DNA of 64,000 nt from Comamonadaceae bacterium G21597-S1 (GCA_027214345.1 JAPWHR010000007.1:186001-250000), one strand, 5' to 3'. Positions 16,919 through 26,559 are shown, numbered from the stretch's first letter. Program-made: numbers and translations. The notes: a model not told the origin generated them from the letters alone.

Positions 16919-16994
16919 GGGATGACTGGCGTGTCGCACAGTCCCGGCTCTTCAAGCTCACCCAATGCAGTTGTTTCCATCCAGGATCGCCACC

Positions 16995-17639
16995 ATGCTC
17001 AAGCTCTACGGATTTTCCAAGGTCAACGCTTTTGCACGAACGCGCACCCGCGATTTGCGCGTATTGTGGGCACTCGAAGAGATGCAGCTGCCCTTTGAGC
17101 TGGTCGGTCTGGATCACCCCGCGCAGGACCTGAGCACCGATGCCTATCGTCGACTTAACCCCTTCGCTCAGGTCCCATCCATCGACGATGACGGCCTGGT
17201 GCTGTCCGAATCGGCGGCGATCCTCATATACCTGGCCAAGAAGTCCAGGCGCTTGATCCCTGGTGACCTGGCAGGCGAAGCGCAGGTGGTGCGGTGGTGC
17301 TTTGCCGCCTTGACCACCGTCGAGGCTCCGCTGCAAGGCCTGATGGTGCATGACTGGACAGCAGATGGAGGTGGCGGGAAGTCGCGCGAGTTTCTGGTCG
17401 GCTGGATACACCGGGTATTTGGCAACCTGGAGCGCTGGTTTGCCGATCGTGAATACGTTGCAACCGGTGACTTCACCATTGCCGACATCTTGATGGCGCA
17501 CGTTCTTTCGGCGCAGGTTACAGACGAAACACTGGTCTCCCCCTATGCGCGGCTCACGGCGTACCGAGATCGGTGTCTCGCCCGACCGACCTGGAAGACA
17601 ACCTTCGAGGCCTACTGCGAGCGGGTCGAAGTGGGATGA
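16995..17639 (+). CDS. Glutathione S-transferase
   Basis: 214 residues from the ATG at 16995. The thioredoxin-like N-domain has L-K-L-Y-G-F-S, W-A-L-E-E, the cis-proline segment F-A-Q-V-P-S-I-D-D-D-G and the glutathione-contacting L-S-E-S-A-A-I-L-I-Y-L. The C-domain has the family N-capping box F-T-I-A-D-I-L-M. It conjugates or transfers glutathione; the substrate is unknown. Its stop overlaps the start of the DHFR-like gene (ATGA), so the two are probably made together. Confidence 0.9.
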   Translation: MLKLYGFSKVNAFARTRTRDLRVLWALEEMQLPFELVGLDHPAQDLSTDAYRRLNPFAQVPSIDDDGLVLSESAAILIYLAKKSRRLIPGDLAGEAQVVRWCFAALTTVEAPLQGLMVHDWTADGGGGKSREFLVGWIHRVFGNLERWFADREYVATGDFTIADILMAHVLSAQVTDETLVSPYARLTAYRDRCLARPTWKTTFEAYCERVEVG

Positions 17640-18202
17640 ATCGCATGGGACTCTTGACCTTCAGCATCAACGTCACCCTGGACGGCTGCGTCGACCATCA
17701 GGAGGGGATCGCCAACGAAGAGACTCACGCCTTCTTCACCCGCATCATGGACGAATCCGGGGCGATGCTGTGGGGCCGCGTCACCTACGAGATGATGGAG
17801 AGCTACTGGCCCGCGGTCGCGCGGGGCGAAGTACAGGTACCGCCAGCAATGCGCGAGTGGGCTCTCAAGCTGGAAGCAAAGCCGAAATACGTGGTGTCGC
17901 AGACGCGCAACGGATTCCCATGGGCCAATTCCCACCGGGTCATCGGCGATCTGCGCGCGGGCGTGCAGAGGCTCAAGGACGCAACCCCGGCCGGCGTGCT
18001 CCTGGGCAGCGGCAAGCTCGCGGCCGAGTTGGATCGGCTGGAACTGATCGACGAATACAAGTTCCTGGTCCATCCCAGGATCGCCGGCCACGGCCCAACC
18101 CTGTACCAGAGCGGGCTGCCCGGCACGCGCCGGCTCGAACTAGTCGCAGCGAAGCCGCTGCGCTGCGGCGCGGTCGCCATGCACTACCGGCGCGCGCACT
18201 GA
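17636..18202 (+). CDS. Dihydrofolate-reductase-like (RibD C-terminal domain) protein
   Basis: 188 residues from the ATG overlapping the GST stop. It has the RibD_C/DHFR-like layout: N-terminal F-S-I-N-V-T-L-D-G-C-V-D-H, then M-L-W-G-R-V-T-Y-E-M-M-E-S-Y-W-P, V-V-S-Q-T, and the nucleotide-binding V-L-L-G-S-G-K-L-A-A-E-L, ending with L-I-D-E-Y-K-F-L-V-H-P. These stand-alone proteins are probably NADPH-dependent reductases of unknown substrate. It closes the ArsR/SRPBCC/VOC/GST cluster. Confidence 0.88.
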   Translation: MNRMGLLTFSINVTLDGCVDHQEGIANEETHAFFTRIMDESGAMLWGRVTYEMMESYWPAVARGEVQVPPAMREWALKLEAKPKYVVSQTRNGFPWANSHRVIGDLRAGVQRLKDATPAGVLLGSGKLAAELDRLELIDEYKFLVHPRIAGHGPTLYQSGLPGTRRLELVAAKPLRCGAVAMHYRRAH

Positions 18203-18797
18203 CCCACCAGAGTCGCTGGACGGTGGCAATGCCTTTACCAGCTGGCCATAAGGCGTCTGCAGCCCAGGTTCGGTGCTACAGTTCTCAGCCGAAGAAAAGC
18301 CGTCTTTGGTGAGGCGTCGATGGTCCCACGCAAGGCATTCGGCCGCATTGCCTCGACCGGCTGACATTCAATTCGCCAGCGATGGCCGGACCCGGCGATT
18401 GATTGCTGATGGCCACCGACTGCTGCAAAACGTTTGTGGACACCTGCAGCGAGACCACGACGGGGCGATCGCAGGCTAAGACATGCGATCACTGACCGGC
18501 GACTGTCATGTGCTCAGGCACGCCGAAACCACACTCAAGCGGTCGGCCAGTTGCGAGCCTTGCCGGCAACTTGTCGAGCATGCAGCAGTACTTGACACCC
18601 TCCAAATGGGATCCCGATCACCACCATAGGCCACCTGGCGCCCTCCCCTTGAAAGCACAGGAAGATCGGACGCGAAATGCGAGCACCCGGCGCCGCCTTG
18701 AATTGACGCCTTTCCGTTGTGTCCGCGCCCGCACCGCCGCTTTTGCACGCACCAGGCCCTTCAACGCGCCATGTTCGTGCCACACGTCAGATGACAT
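18203..18797. other. Noncoding stretch between DHFR-like gene and serine recombinase
   Basis: 595 bases with no convincing gene. Being next to the recombinase C-terminal end, it is a reasonable place to look for an attachment-site core. I found no repeat shared with the other edge of the island by eye. Confidence 0.35.
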
Positions 18798-20348
18798 CTA
18801 GAAGTAAAGCGGTTTCCTGGTCAGCAGCTCGCTCACACGCTCCACCAGTTCGATCGGTTCAGCACGCAAGGCGTCGACATGCGGTTCGTTCCTTTGCTGC
18901 AACCACACAGGGAAGCCGGCTCTGCCCGGCCGAGGAACGGCAAAGAAGTCCTTGATCGAAGTTCGATCGGCGTTCATGCGAACAACGATCAGGATGTCGA
19001 GCAGCGGGTTTCTTTCGTTGACTCTCCATCGACCGGACTGCCGACCAAACGCCGGCGCACGTTCATACGCAACGACAACCCCGATCTGCCAGAAGTCGTC
19101 GATGACCAGATACTGTTCCTTGCGGTTGACGTAGGTGACATTGCCAGTCGAACGCAACCGATCGGCCACGTGCTCAAAGATTCGCTTGGTCTCGCGTCGC
19201 GTCTTGTCGCCTTCGCTGGCGCCTACAGACCGGTCCGGGCAGAAGCCGATCAGGCGGCATGCCGCAGTCAGACTGCCAAAGTGCCTTCGGTAGGAGTCGC
19301 GTCCGGCACCGCCTCTGCTGACAAGCGCCTGAATGGAGGTGTCGCCGTTCTCGGTGACGGCGCTGCGCAGGTCATTCAGAAGCTCCTCGCGCGAGCGCAT
19401 GCGTGGCACGTTCTCCGATAGTCGCTTTTGCGCCTTGAAAAACATCGACTGGGCAACGATCGGCTCATAGCAACCATCCTTTCGGATCCAGGTGTCGGGC
19501 GGATTGTGTACCGCCGGGTTGCCAAGATACAGAGTACGACGGCCCCATACGTTGTTGCCGATGTACGCCTCGTTTGTGAGCATGCGCCGAATCGTCGCCC
19601 GTGAGAACTCGTAGCCGTGGTGATCCTTGATCTGCTCCAGCCTGAGTCGGCGCACGATGTCGGAGATGCTGCAGTCAGACCCGGTGAACAGCTTGAACAC
19701 CCGCCGCACAACTGCGACCTCTTCGGGTGGACCCGGGACCAGGACGACATGGTCTGATTGGATGGCCTTGCGCTCACCGATGCGCAGTATGCTGCGCGGT
19801 TGGCCCTGGTCGTCGAGGACAAGTCGACGCGTGCCAAACGCAACCGGCCCGCCCATCGCGTACCCGAGACCAACGAGCCGAGTCTGCCCTGCCTTGCACT
19901 TGACCGAGAGTTCGCGGCTGTATTCACCAGCCATCGCACGCTTGAGGTTCTTGAAGATCGCAGCAAACGGGGAATCGTCGTTGGCGAACATTTCCGCGAC
20001 GTAGATCACCTCGATTCCATGCATCCTGCACAGATAGTCGTAATACGCCGCCTGGTCCGTGTTCTGGAATCTACCCCAGCGACTGACGTCATAGACCAGG
20101 ATCGCCTTGAATCGTGCACGCCCGCCTTGCACATCCTGCAGCAGCGTCTTGAGCGCCTTGCGATTTTCCATGCGAAGGCCGCTCTTGGCTTCGTCCCGAT
20201 AGGCAGAACACACGGACATTCCGTGGACATCCGCGTAGGCCGTGATGGCCGCCTCCTGGTTTTCCATGGAATACCGCTGCGATTCGGTCGACATACGCAG
20301 GTACATCGCGACATCGATCGTGACCGCGGACTGTGGTTGTACTCTCAT
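18798..20348 (-). CDS. Large serine recombinase (resolvase/invertase superfamily)
   Basis: 516 residues from the ATG at 20348 (a TTG at 20411 would add 21). The catalytic domain begins A-M-Y-L-R-M-S-T-E-S-Q, with Ser20 as the nucleophile, then Y-S-M-E-N-Q, D-E-A-K-S-G and Y-D-V-S-R-W-G-R-F, where the conserved arginines lie. A recombinase domain follows (F-S-R-A-T-I-R-R-M-L-T-N-E-A-Y-I-G-N-N). The C-terminal 200 residues resemble extended recombinases (Y-R-R-H-F-G-S-L-T-A-A-C). Such enzymes integrate or excise DNA between short att sites. It faces away from the defence genes across a 650-base gap and may have brought them in. It appears intact. Confidence 0.9.
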   Translation of the reverse strand: MRVQPQSAVTIDVAMYLRMSTESQRYSMENQEAAITAYADVHGMSVCSAYRDEAKSGLRMENRKALKTLLQDVQGGRARFKAILVYDVSRWGRFQNTDQAAYYDYLCRMHGIEVIYVAEMFANDDSPFAAIFKNLKRAMAGEYSRELSVKCKAGQTRLVGLGYAMGGPVAFGTRRLVLDDQGQPRSILRIGERKAIQSDHVVLVPGPPEEVAVVRRVFKLFTGSDCSISDIVRRLRLEQIKDHHGYEFSRATIRRMLTNEAYIGNNVWGRRTLYLGNPAVHNPPDTWIRKDGCYEPIVAQSMFFKAQKRLSENVPRMRSREELLNDLRSAVTENGDTSIQALVSRGGAGRDSYRRHFGSLTAACRLIGFCPDRSVGASEGDKTRRETKRIFEHVADRLRSTGNVTYVNRKEQYLVIDDFWQIGVVVAYERAPAFGRQSGRWRVNERNPLLDILIVVRMNADRTSIKDFFAVPRPGRAGFPVWLQQRNEPHVDALRAEPIELVERVSELLTRKPLYF

Positions 20349-21001
20349 GCCCCAGAATACGCCGATCTCAGAGAACTCACCGGCCTTCAGGTTCGGCCGA
20401 TATGTAGCCAACCTGCGTGTGCGCGGCGAACGGGCGCATGTGCATCTCGTCGAACATGCACTGGCGTAGCGACAATATGACCGCAGATGGGGTCGGGGAC
20501 GTCAACTATCCTGCTCCTGTCAGTGACCAAGGCGAGTTGGTTCGATCGCCAAGATCGCAAAGTGACTGGCGCAACAAATGCCGCCAATGTCGCGGGCGCG
20601 CCTGCTACTGCGCGAGCAGTTTAGTTCGCAGACTGGTTGCGGGTCTTCGTCAAGTTGTCCGGCTGGCAGGAAGGTGCCCGAAGCCGAACTTCAGATCGCC
20701 GAAATGCCAGCCAGATAGCGGCCATTGAACTCATATGATGCTGCTCACCGGATTGATGGCGGGGATCCGCAAAGCAGCCCTTCAATTCATCTCGACAGAA
20801 TTACATTGTCGCAATTGGCTGCGGAAAAGTCTAAGACAAGTACGCAGCGGAGGCCTGACGCCGTCGAAGGGCGCGGTAGAACACGAACGCAAACCTGTAA
20901 GGGACCCAGATAGCGCAGATCCCTTCCGTTAGGCACTCTGCATATTGGTTGTTCACGTGCCGGGCACCTCAGTCGGGATCGCAGCACGATGGACGGCCGC
21001 C
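20349..21001. other. Intergenic region between recombinase and FRG gene
   Basis: No recognised gene. It should hold divergent promoters for the recombinase and the FRG/TrlF operon. Attachment sites of large serine recombinases often lie beside the recombinase start, so an att core may be here; none can be named by eye. Confidence 0.35.
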
Positions 21002-22447
21002 ATGCTGTCATTCGGTCCCTGCGCGGTCGTCGCCGCGCCTGCCAGGCAGCCACGAACTGGCCCCCCAAAGTTGTGGCAGACTTCAGCGCAACAAGATATC
21101 GGCGTCTCGCCGAACGGGCTGCGAAGGAAATACGAGTTGTATAACCTGTTCGTTACGGCGGAGGACGGCGCCTGGGATGGCCTCGGATACGAGTACGACC
21201 GCGGCCGATTCCTTGAATACACGCCCGACGAAATCGTCGATGGCTTTAAGGATCTGAAGAGCCGTCAACTTGACGCGCTACGGGCGCTGCCGTGTCTCTT
21301 TGCTTACGAGGGCGCGCAGCCGATGCGGGTTGGCAGGCTCAAGTCCATCAAGCTACGTGGGCGTTCACTTGCCATCGATTTCACGCTCGACGATGCCATA
21401 CCGGCGATCCCGTTTGCCAGCATCGACCCGCTTCGCACGCTGCTTGACATCCGCGACTGGGAGATGCACCGCACCCATTGGGCGGTGAAGGACGAAGACT
21501 TGTTCGCTATCCTTCGGGGCGCCGATCTCATTCCCCCTGGTGTGGTCCAACCCGCCATTGAAGAGCGTCCTGTTCCCGAACCACCTGAGAATCAGGTGAA
21601 TTCTGTAGGAGCGTTCGTTACGACTGTCCTAGCTCTTAAACAGAATGGGAAGGAAGTTTTCTACCGAGGGCACTCCAGCAAGGCCAGATATCGGCTTGAG
21701 CCCTCGGTCTTTCGAAAGAACGCAGCCGGCGACTACATTCATCTTGACAACGAGGATAGGATGTATCGGGAGCTGTTGGTCGCAAACTCGAGCGACTTTC
21801 ACACCGACGTCTACAGCCTGGATCGTCTTGTTCGGATGCAACACTACTCGCTTCCCACTCGCCTGTTGGACATCACGTCGAACCCGCTGATCGCCTTGTA
21901 TTTTGCATGCCGCAGTCACAGTGAGAGACAGGAGGGTAGCAAGGTGACCCCAGAAGAGCAGGGCGAGGTCATCGTCTTGTTCATTGGCTCTGACGACATC
22001 AAATACTTCGACTCTGACACGGCAAGTTGCCTAGCCAATTTGGCGCGACTTCCCAGAGTCCAACGTGACGCCGTGGACTTCAGCTTAGCGAGCTTGCAGT
22101 TCAACAAACAGCCGGCTGTAAAGCGCCTGCTTCATTTCGTCAAAGAGGAAAAGCCCTTTTTCGAACCTCGAATGAAGAAGGACGACCTGCGAAGCGTCAT
22201 CTGTGTCAAGGGTAAGCGAAACAACGACCGCATATCCTTCCAGTCTGGCGCGTTTTTGCTGTTTGGCCACGACGCAGTGCTAGACGAGCTGGGAACACCA
22301 AAGATCGGCGTGACCCGCATTGGAGTAAGCAATAAGAAGGCACTGCTGCAGGAACTGGACCAGCTTGGCATCAACGAGCGGACGGTATTTCCCTACATTG
22401 AGAACTCTGCTCGCTACATTGCTCAGAAGTTCTCATTCACACGCTGA
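21002..22447 (+). CDS. FRG-domain protein of a defence-type operon
   Basis: 481 residues from the ATG at 21002; the exact start is uncertain (a TTG at 20945 and other in-frame starts exist, and no good ribosome site is seen). The C-terminal half is an FRG domain: F-Y-R-G-H-S (about 220), then R-L-E-P-S-V-F-R, and M-Q-H-Y-S-L-P-T-R-L-L-D-I-T-S-N-P-L-I-A-L-Y-F-A (about 279). The N-terminal domain (about 45-190) ends with T-H-W-A-V-K-D-E-D-L-F and is not named to my knowledge. FRG proteins recur in phage-defence loci; their activity is unproven. Base composition is less GC-rich than the tra genes. A small ORF and trlF follow in the same direction. Confidence 0.8.
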   Translation: MLSFGPCAVVAAPARQPRTGPPKLWQTSAQQDIGVSPNGLRRKYELYNLFVTAEDGAWDGLGYEYDRGRFLEYTPDEIVDGFKDLKSRQLDALRALPCLFAYEGAQPMRVGRLKSIKLRGRSLAIDFTLDDAIPAIPFASIDPLRTLLDIRDWEMHRTHWAVKDEDLFAILRGADLIPPGVVQPAIEERPVPEPPENQVNSVGAFVTTVLALKQNGKEVFYRGHSSKARYRLEPSVFRKNAAGDYIHLDNEDRMYRELLVANSSDFHTDVYSLDRLVRMQHYSLPTRLLDITSNPLIALYFACRSHSERQEGSKVTPEEQGEVIVLFIGSDDIKYFDSDTASCLANLARLPRVQRDAVDFSLASLQFNKQPAVKRLLHFVKEEKPFFEPRMKKDDLRSVICVKGKRNNDRISFQSGAFLLFGHDAVLDELGTPKIGVTRIGVSNKKALLQELDQLGINERTVFPYIENSARYIAQKFSFTR

Positions 22448-22480
22448 CCGAGACAACACACCCAAGCTTGCGCCTCGACG

Positions 22481-22678
22481 ATGAGTCCCACATCGCTTCA
22501 AGATCTCAAGATGCTTCACGCGATACCTGAGGACCACCACTTTGTCGGGCGGCTTAGGGCGAAGCTCATCGCGATGGAGCATGGAGTCTGGATCGCAGAA
22601 CGATCAGATGGCTTTTGCGTGCGTATCGAACAAACGGACTGTCGCAGCCGAAAAGACGAAGTGGAGGACAGCAGATGA
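22481..22678 (+). CDS. 65-residue small protein coupled to trlF
   Basis: The ATG at 22481 lies 33 bases after the FRG gene. The stop TGA overlaps the trlF start codon (ATGA), which strongly suggests it is translated and coupled. The sequence is mixed helix and strand: L-Q-D-L-K-M-L-H-A-I-P-E-D-H-H-F-V-G-R-L-R-A-K-L near the start, then G-V-W-I-A-E-R-S-D-G-F-C-V-R-I. No membrane segment or known motif is present. Position suggests a regulator, inhibitor or sensor for the FRG/TrlF proteins. It could also be only a translated leader. Confidence 0.55.
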   Translation: MSPTSLQDLKMLHAIPEDHHFVGRLRAKLIAMEHGVWIAERSDGFCVRIEQTDCRSRKDEVEDSR

Positions 22679-25653
22679 TGACGCGAGGCTCACAGTGGCA
22701 CCGTTGGGACCCGCACATCCACGGGCCCGGCACCGTGCTGAACGACCAGTTCGGCGACGGCGATCCGTGGGAAGCGTATTTGCAGGCCATCGAAGCATGT
22801 ACACCGCGTATCGAAGCGCTCGGCGTCACCGACTACTACACGACCAACACCTACGAAGAGGTACGCCGCCGCAAGGAACAGGGGAGACTGTCGGACGTGA
22901 AGTTCCTGTTCCCGAACATCGAGCTTCGCCTGGACGTGGCAGCCAAGACCGGGTTCGTCAATCTCCACCTCCTCGTGAGTCCGGACGACCCCAATCACGT
23001 GGACGAGATCAAGCGCTTCCTGTCGCGTCTGCACTTCGGGGCGTACAGCGACCGCTACGACTGCACCGAAGCCGATCTAATTCGGCTGGGGAAGGTGGCC
23101 GATGCATCGATCAAGGACGCCCGCAAGGCTCTGATGCACGGAGCCACGCAGTTTAGGGTCAGCTTCGACGGGTTACGCAACGCATTCAAGGAGACCGCTT
23201 GGGCCAGAGACAACATCCTCATTGCGGTCGCGGGCGCAAAGGGCGACGGCACCTCGGGACTACAGCAGGCTGCGGACAAGACGATCCGTCAGGAAATCGA
23301 AAAATTCTCCCACATAATCTTCGCGGGCAGTCCGACTCAGCGCGACTTCTGGCTCGGCCTAAAGGGCGTCACCGCGGAGCAGCTACAGCATCGATATGAC
23401 GGGTGCAAACCTTGCCTCAACGGTTGCGATGCGCACGATCTCGCGACCATCGGCCGGCCGGCCGAGGACCGGTATACTTGGATTAAGGGCGCGCTGACGT
23501 TCGATGCGCTACGCCAGGCTTGCATTGATCCGCACGGCCGCGCTTGGGTCGGTAGCGAACCCCTCAGGGGAGCGATGCCTTCGCAGGTGATCTCGCAGGT
23601 CCACGTCGACGACGCGTCGTGGATCACGACCAACGACATCCCTCTGAACGGCGGGCTCGTCGCAATCATCGGTGCGCGCGGGTCGGGCAAGACCGCGCTG
23701 GCCGATGCGATCGCCGCCGGGTGCGAAGCGATTTCCGAGAACGCTTGGAACGAGGATGAGAACATCAGCCCATCGTTCCTTGTCCGGGCGCGTCCGCTGA
23801 TCGGCGATGCGCGCGTGGCATTGTCTTGGGGCGGCGGCGGTGACCCATCGGTCTGCCGGCTTGACGGCCGGGATGCGGACGATCTTGCTTATCCTCGCGC
23901 GCGGTACCTGTCGCAGCAGTTCGTCGAGGAATTGTGTTCCTCCAAGGGCGCCTCGGAGGGTCTGGTGCGAGAAATCGAACGAGTTATCTTCGAGGCGCAC
24001 ACGCAAGACGGCCAAGAGGGTGCCTACAGCTTCGACGAACTGCGTGAGCAGCGCACACTACGTTTTCAGCAGGTGCGCCGGATGCAGGGGGAAGCTATTG
24101 CGGCGACCTCGGATCGCATCGCTACGGAATTGGAGTTCGAAGCGCTCGTCGAGACCCTGACCGCACAGGTGACCGCGAAGGACAAGCTGATCAAGGGTTA
24201 CGTCGCGGACCAGTCCAAGCTCGCAATCAAGAAGGGCACTGAAGTGCAAGTCCAGCGTCACACGGCGCTGGCCGAAGCGGTTCTGTCTCTAACGTCCAGA
24301 GTCAACTCCCTCGCCGCGCAGCGCCGGACTTTCGTGGCGATGCAGGATGAGGTGAACAACACGCGCAGCGCCAAATCGCCTGAGATGCTGCGCGACGTAA
24401 TGTCTCGGCACCAAGGCAGCGGTCTGGACGCCAAGCAGTGGGACGACTTTCTGCTGGTCTATAAGGGCAACGTTGACTCGGCCCTGACCGGCTACATCGC
24501 CCGGGCGGACAAAGAGATGGCCAAGATCAATGGTAACGTGCCGGATCCTAGCGATCCCAAGGTCCCTCTGATCCCTTTGGATGCCGTTTTGAACCAGTCC
24601 ACGATCGCTTTGCTGCGCGCCGAAATGACGAGGCTGGAGCTTTCCATCAGCGCGGACAAGGCAGTGCAGAACCAATATGCGGCTTTGTCCAAGAAGATAT
24701 CGACCGAGAAAGCGGCGTGGCAGACACTAATGACCCGGCTAGACAACGCCAACGGTGCGTTCGAGCGTCGCAAGACGTTGCAGCGGGAGCGTGACGAGGC
24801 GTATGGACGTTTGTTCGCCGCGGTGATCAACGAACAGAAGGTGTTGATCGAGTTATACGCGCCGCTGATGCAGCGGCTGGACGCGATGAGCGGCACGCTA
24901 AAGCGGCTGAGTGCCACGGTCAAGCGCGTTGCCGACGTCGCCCGCTGGGCCACCGAAGGCGAGGAAGATCTGATGGATTGCCGCAAGGCCGGCTCGTTCT
25001 ACGGGATCGGTGCGCTGGAGAAGGTCGCCCGCGCCGAACTGCAGCCAGCATGGGAGACTGGCTCCGCGCAAGACATCGAAGGCGCGATGTCCGCCTTCAT
25101 CATCTCGCACTACAAGGAACTGCTCGCGCATGCGCCGCATGCTCCGGCCGAACAGGAGGCGTTCCGACATTGGCTGAGGCGGTTTGCGCAATGGCTGTTC
25201 AGCACCGATCACATCGCCGTACAGTATCAAATCCTCTACGATGGGATCGACATTCGCAAGCTCTCGCCTGGCACGCGGGGCATCGTCCTACTGCTCCTCT
25301 ACCTGGCGCTCGACGATGCCGACGACCGTCCGCTGATCATCGACCAGCCAGAAGAGAACCTCGATCCGAAGTCGGTGTTCGATGAACTGGTCACGCTGTT
25401 CGTCGAGGCGAAATCCAAGCGCCAGGTGATCATGGTCACACACAACGCCAATCTGGTCATCAACACCGACGCAGATCAGATCATCATCGCGAACGCGATC
25501 CCCGCGGCGGACGGCGGCTTGCCATCCTTCAGCTACATCGCCGGTGGGTTGGAAGAAGCCGGGATCCGAAAGGCCGTGTGCGGTATCCTCGAAGGCGGCG
25601 AGAAGGCGTTCACCGAACGGGCGCGTCGCCTCCGCGTGAAACTGCAGCGCTAA
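22675..25653 (+). CDS. trlF: TrlF/Ppl-like PHP-domain AAA-like (SMC-type) ATPase
   Basis: 992 residues. The start overlaps the upstream small ORF. The N-terminal PHP phosphoesterase-like domain carries D-P-H-I-H-G-P-G (12-19) and V-T-D-Y-Y. An ABC/SMC-type ATPase begins with Walker A G-A-R-G-S-G-K-T (333-340). A coiled-coil middle (about 450-780) follows, then a Walker B/signature end P-L-I-I-D-Q-P-E-E-N-L-D (about 886-897) and a T-H-N-A-N-L switch. The layout matches TrlF-family proteins and the PHP-ATPase antiphage gene called Ppl in systematic defence screens. Likely role: DNA-end or phage-signal sensing coupled to nuclease or phosphatase action. The operon with FRG and the small ORF suggests a multi-gene variant. 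Confidence 0.85.
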   Translation: MMTRGSQWHRWDPHIHGPGTVLNDQFGDGDPWEAYLQAIEACTPRIEALGVTDYYTTNTYEEVRRRKEQGRLSDVKFLFPNIELRLDVAAKTGFVNLHLLVSPDDPNHVDEIKRFLSRLHFGAYSDRYDCTEADLIRLGKVADASIKDARKALMHGATQFRVSFDGLRNAFKETAWARDNILIAVAGAKGDGTSGLQQAADKTIRQEIEKFSHIIFAGSPTQRDFWLGLKGVTAEQLQHRYDGCKPCLNGCDAHDLATIGRPAEDRYTWIKGALTFDALRQACIDPHGRAWVGSEPLRGAMPSQVISQVHVDDASWITTNDIPLNGGLVAIIGARGSGKTALADAIAAGCEAISENAWNEDENISPSFLVRARPLIGDARVALSWGGGGDPSVCRLDGRDADDLAYPRARYLSQQFVEELCSSKGASEGLVREIERVIFEAHTQDGQEGAYSFDELREQRTLRFQQVRRMQGEAIAATSDRIATELEFEALVETLTAQVTAKDKLIKGYVADQSKLAIKKGTEVQVQRHTALAEAVLSLTSRVNSLAAQRRTFVAMQDEVNNTRSAKSPEMLRDVMSRHQGSGLDAKQWDDFLLVYKGNVDSALTGYIARADKEMAKINGNVPDPSDPKVPLIPLDAVLNQSTIALLRAEMTRLELSISADKAVQNQYAALSKKISTEKAAWQTLMTRLDNANGAFERRKTLQRERDEAYGRLFAAVINEQKVLIELYAPLMQRLDAMSGTLKRLSATVKRVADVARWATEGEEDLMDCRKAGSFYGIGALEKVARAELQPAWETGSAQDIEGAMSAFIISHYKELLAHAPHAPAEQEAFRHWLRRFAQWLFSTDHIAVQYQILYDGIDIRKLSPGTRGIVLLLLYLALDDADDRPLIIDQPEENLDPKSVFDELVTLFVEAKSKRQVIMVTHNANLVINTDADQIIIANAIPAADGGLPSFSYIAGGLEEAGIRKAVCGILEGGEKAFTERARRLRVKLQR

Positions 25654-25808
25654 TGCGACGGCGGAAACGTTGCAGTCCGATCGGAGCATGCGCAGCGTCA
25701 GTGCCTTGCCAATGAGCGACCTTTGAGCACTTGGGTTGCCGTCTGCTCTAGGCCGGCAAGTTGACTTCCTCTCTAGGGTCTTGACTGTCCGCACCCAGTC
25801 CCAAAAAG

Positions 25809-26175
25809 GTCCGACATGCGGCAGGTCTCGAAATCACCGAATCAACCCAAGAACGTGTGAGTGCATGGATCAAAGAAGCGGAGCTGCGATCCGAGTGTTT
25901 TCTGTTTCCAAGTCGAATCCATGAATCCCCGCATCTGGGAACGCGACAGTACACCCGCATCGCGGACAAATGGGTGGGGCAGATTGGGCTTGACCCGGCG
26001 GCCTACGGAACCCACTCCATAAAGCGCAATAAGGCCTCGCGCATTTTGCCGGCCAACCAAGAAACTGCGTGCCGTCCAACCACTGCTTGACAAGGCCAAA
26101 ACTGAAAGCGCAGTCCGGTACCTGGGTATCAACGTTGATGACGCGCTAGAAATGGCAGAGGACACTGACGCTTGA
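25809..26175 (+). pseudogene. Tyrosine integrase remnant (C-terminal half, frameshifted)
   Basis: From 25809 one frame reads F-L-F-P-S-R-I-H, S-P-H-L-G-T-R-Q-Y, I-G-L-D-P-A-A-Y-G-T-H-S-I-K-R-N-K-A-S. This is the catalytic H-x-x-R-type region of a common proteobacterial tyrosine recombinase family. Around 26040-26050 the match jumps by one frame and continues P-T-K-K-L-R-A-V-Q, then V-R-Y-L-G-I-N-V-D-D-A-L-E-M-A, stopping at 26173-26175. The usual active-site arginine (R-R-x-K-A) reads K-R-N-K-A, and the L-L-G-H block reads L-L-D-K, so it is inactive even apart from the frameshift. The N-terminal half is missing. It marks an older insertion event inside the island. Confidence 0.8.
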
Positions 26176-26559
26176 CGCCACCGTCGACGTGCGATTAGCG
26201 AAAAAACTGTGGCGCTGTACTCGGCAAGTTTGACCGCTTTGAGCGGGCGCGTGATTTGACCGGCTTGGTTCTGGTTGCCGCAGCCGCTGGTCGTCAGCTT
26301 TGTGGCAGCCAGCCTGAAACATGAAATTGCAGTGGACGAAGGTGAGCCGCCGATCAAGATTTCCCGCTATCCGACTCCTCGAGATTGATTGCGGCCGGTC
26401 GCCTTCGCACGGACGAGCGGCAGCTTCAGGCTACATTGCCGACAGGTACATTGCCGACGCTCGACTCGCCGCGACGGTCACCAATAGAATATTCGTGGAC
26501 GCTCGCGAAGCTGCGGGTAAGTGGAGGCCCAGCCATCGTTTCAGATCTAGAGAGCCCCG
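26176..26559. other. Noncoding stretch before the STAND gene
   Basis: 384 bases without a recognised gene. It follows the integrase remnant and must contain the promoter of the 1551-residue gene. No clear inverted repeat was seen. Confidence 0.35.

Noticed and set aside
20735-20932. 65-codon frame upstream of the FRG gene
   Set aside because: No known features, and it is not coupled to the following gene; probably chance.
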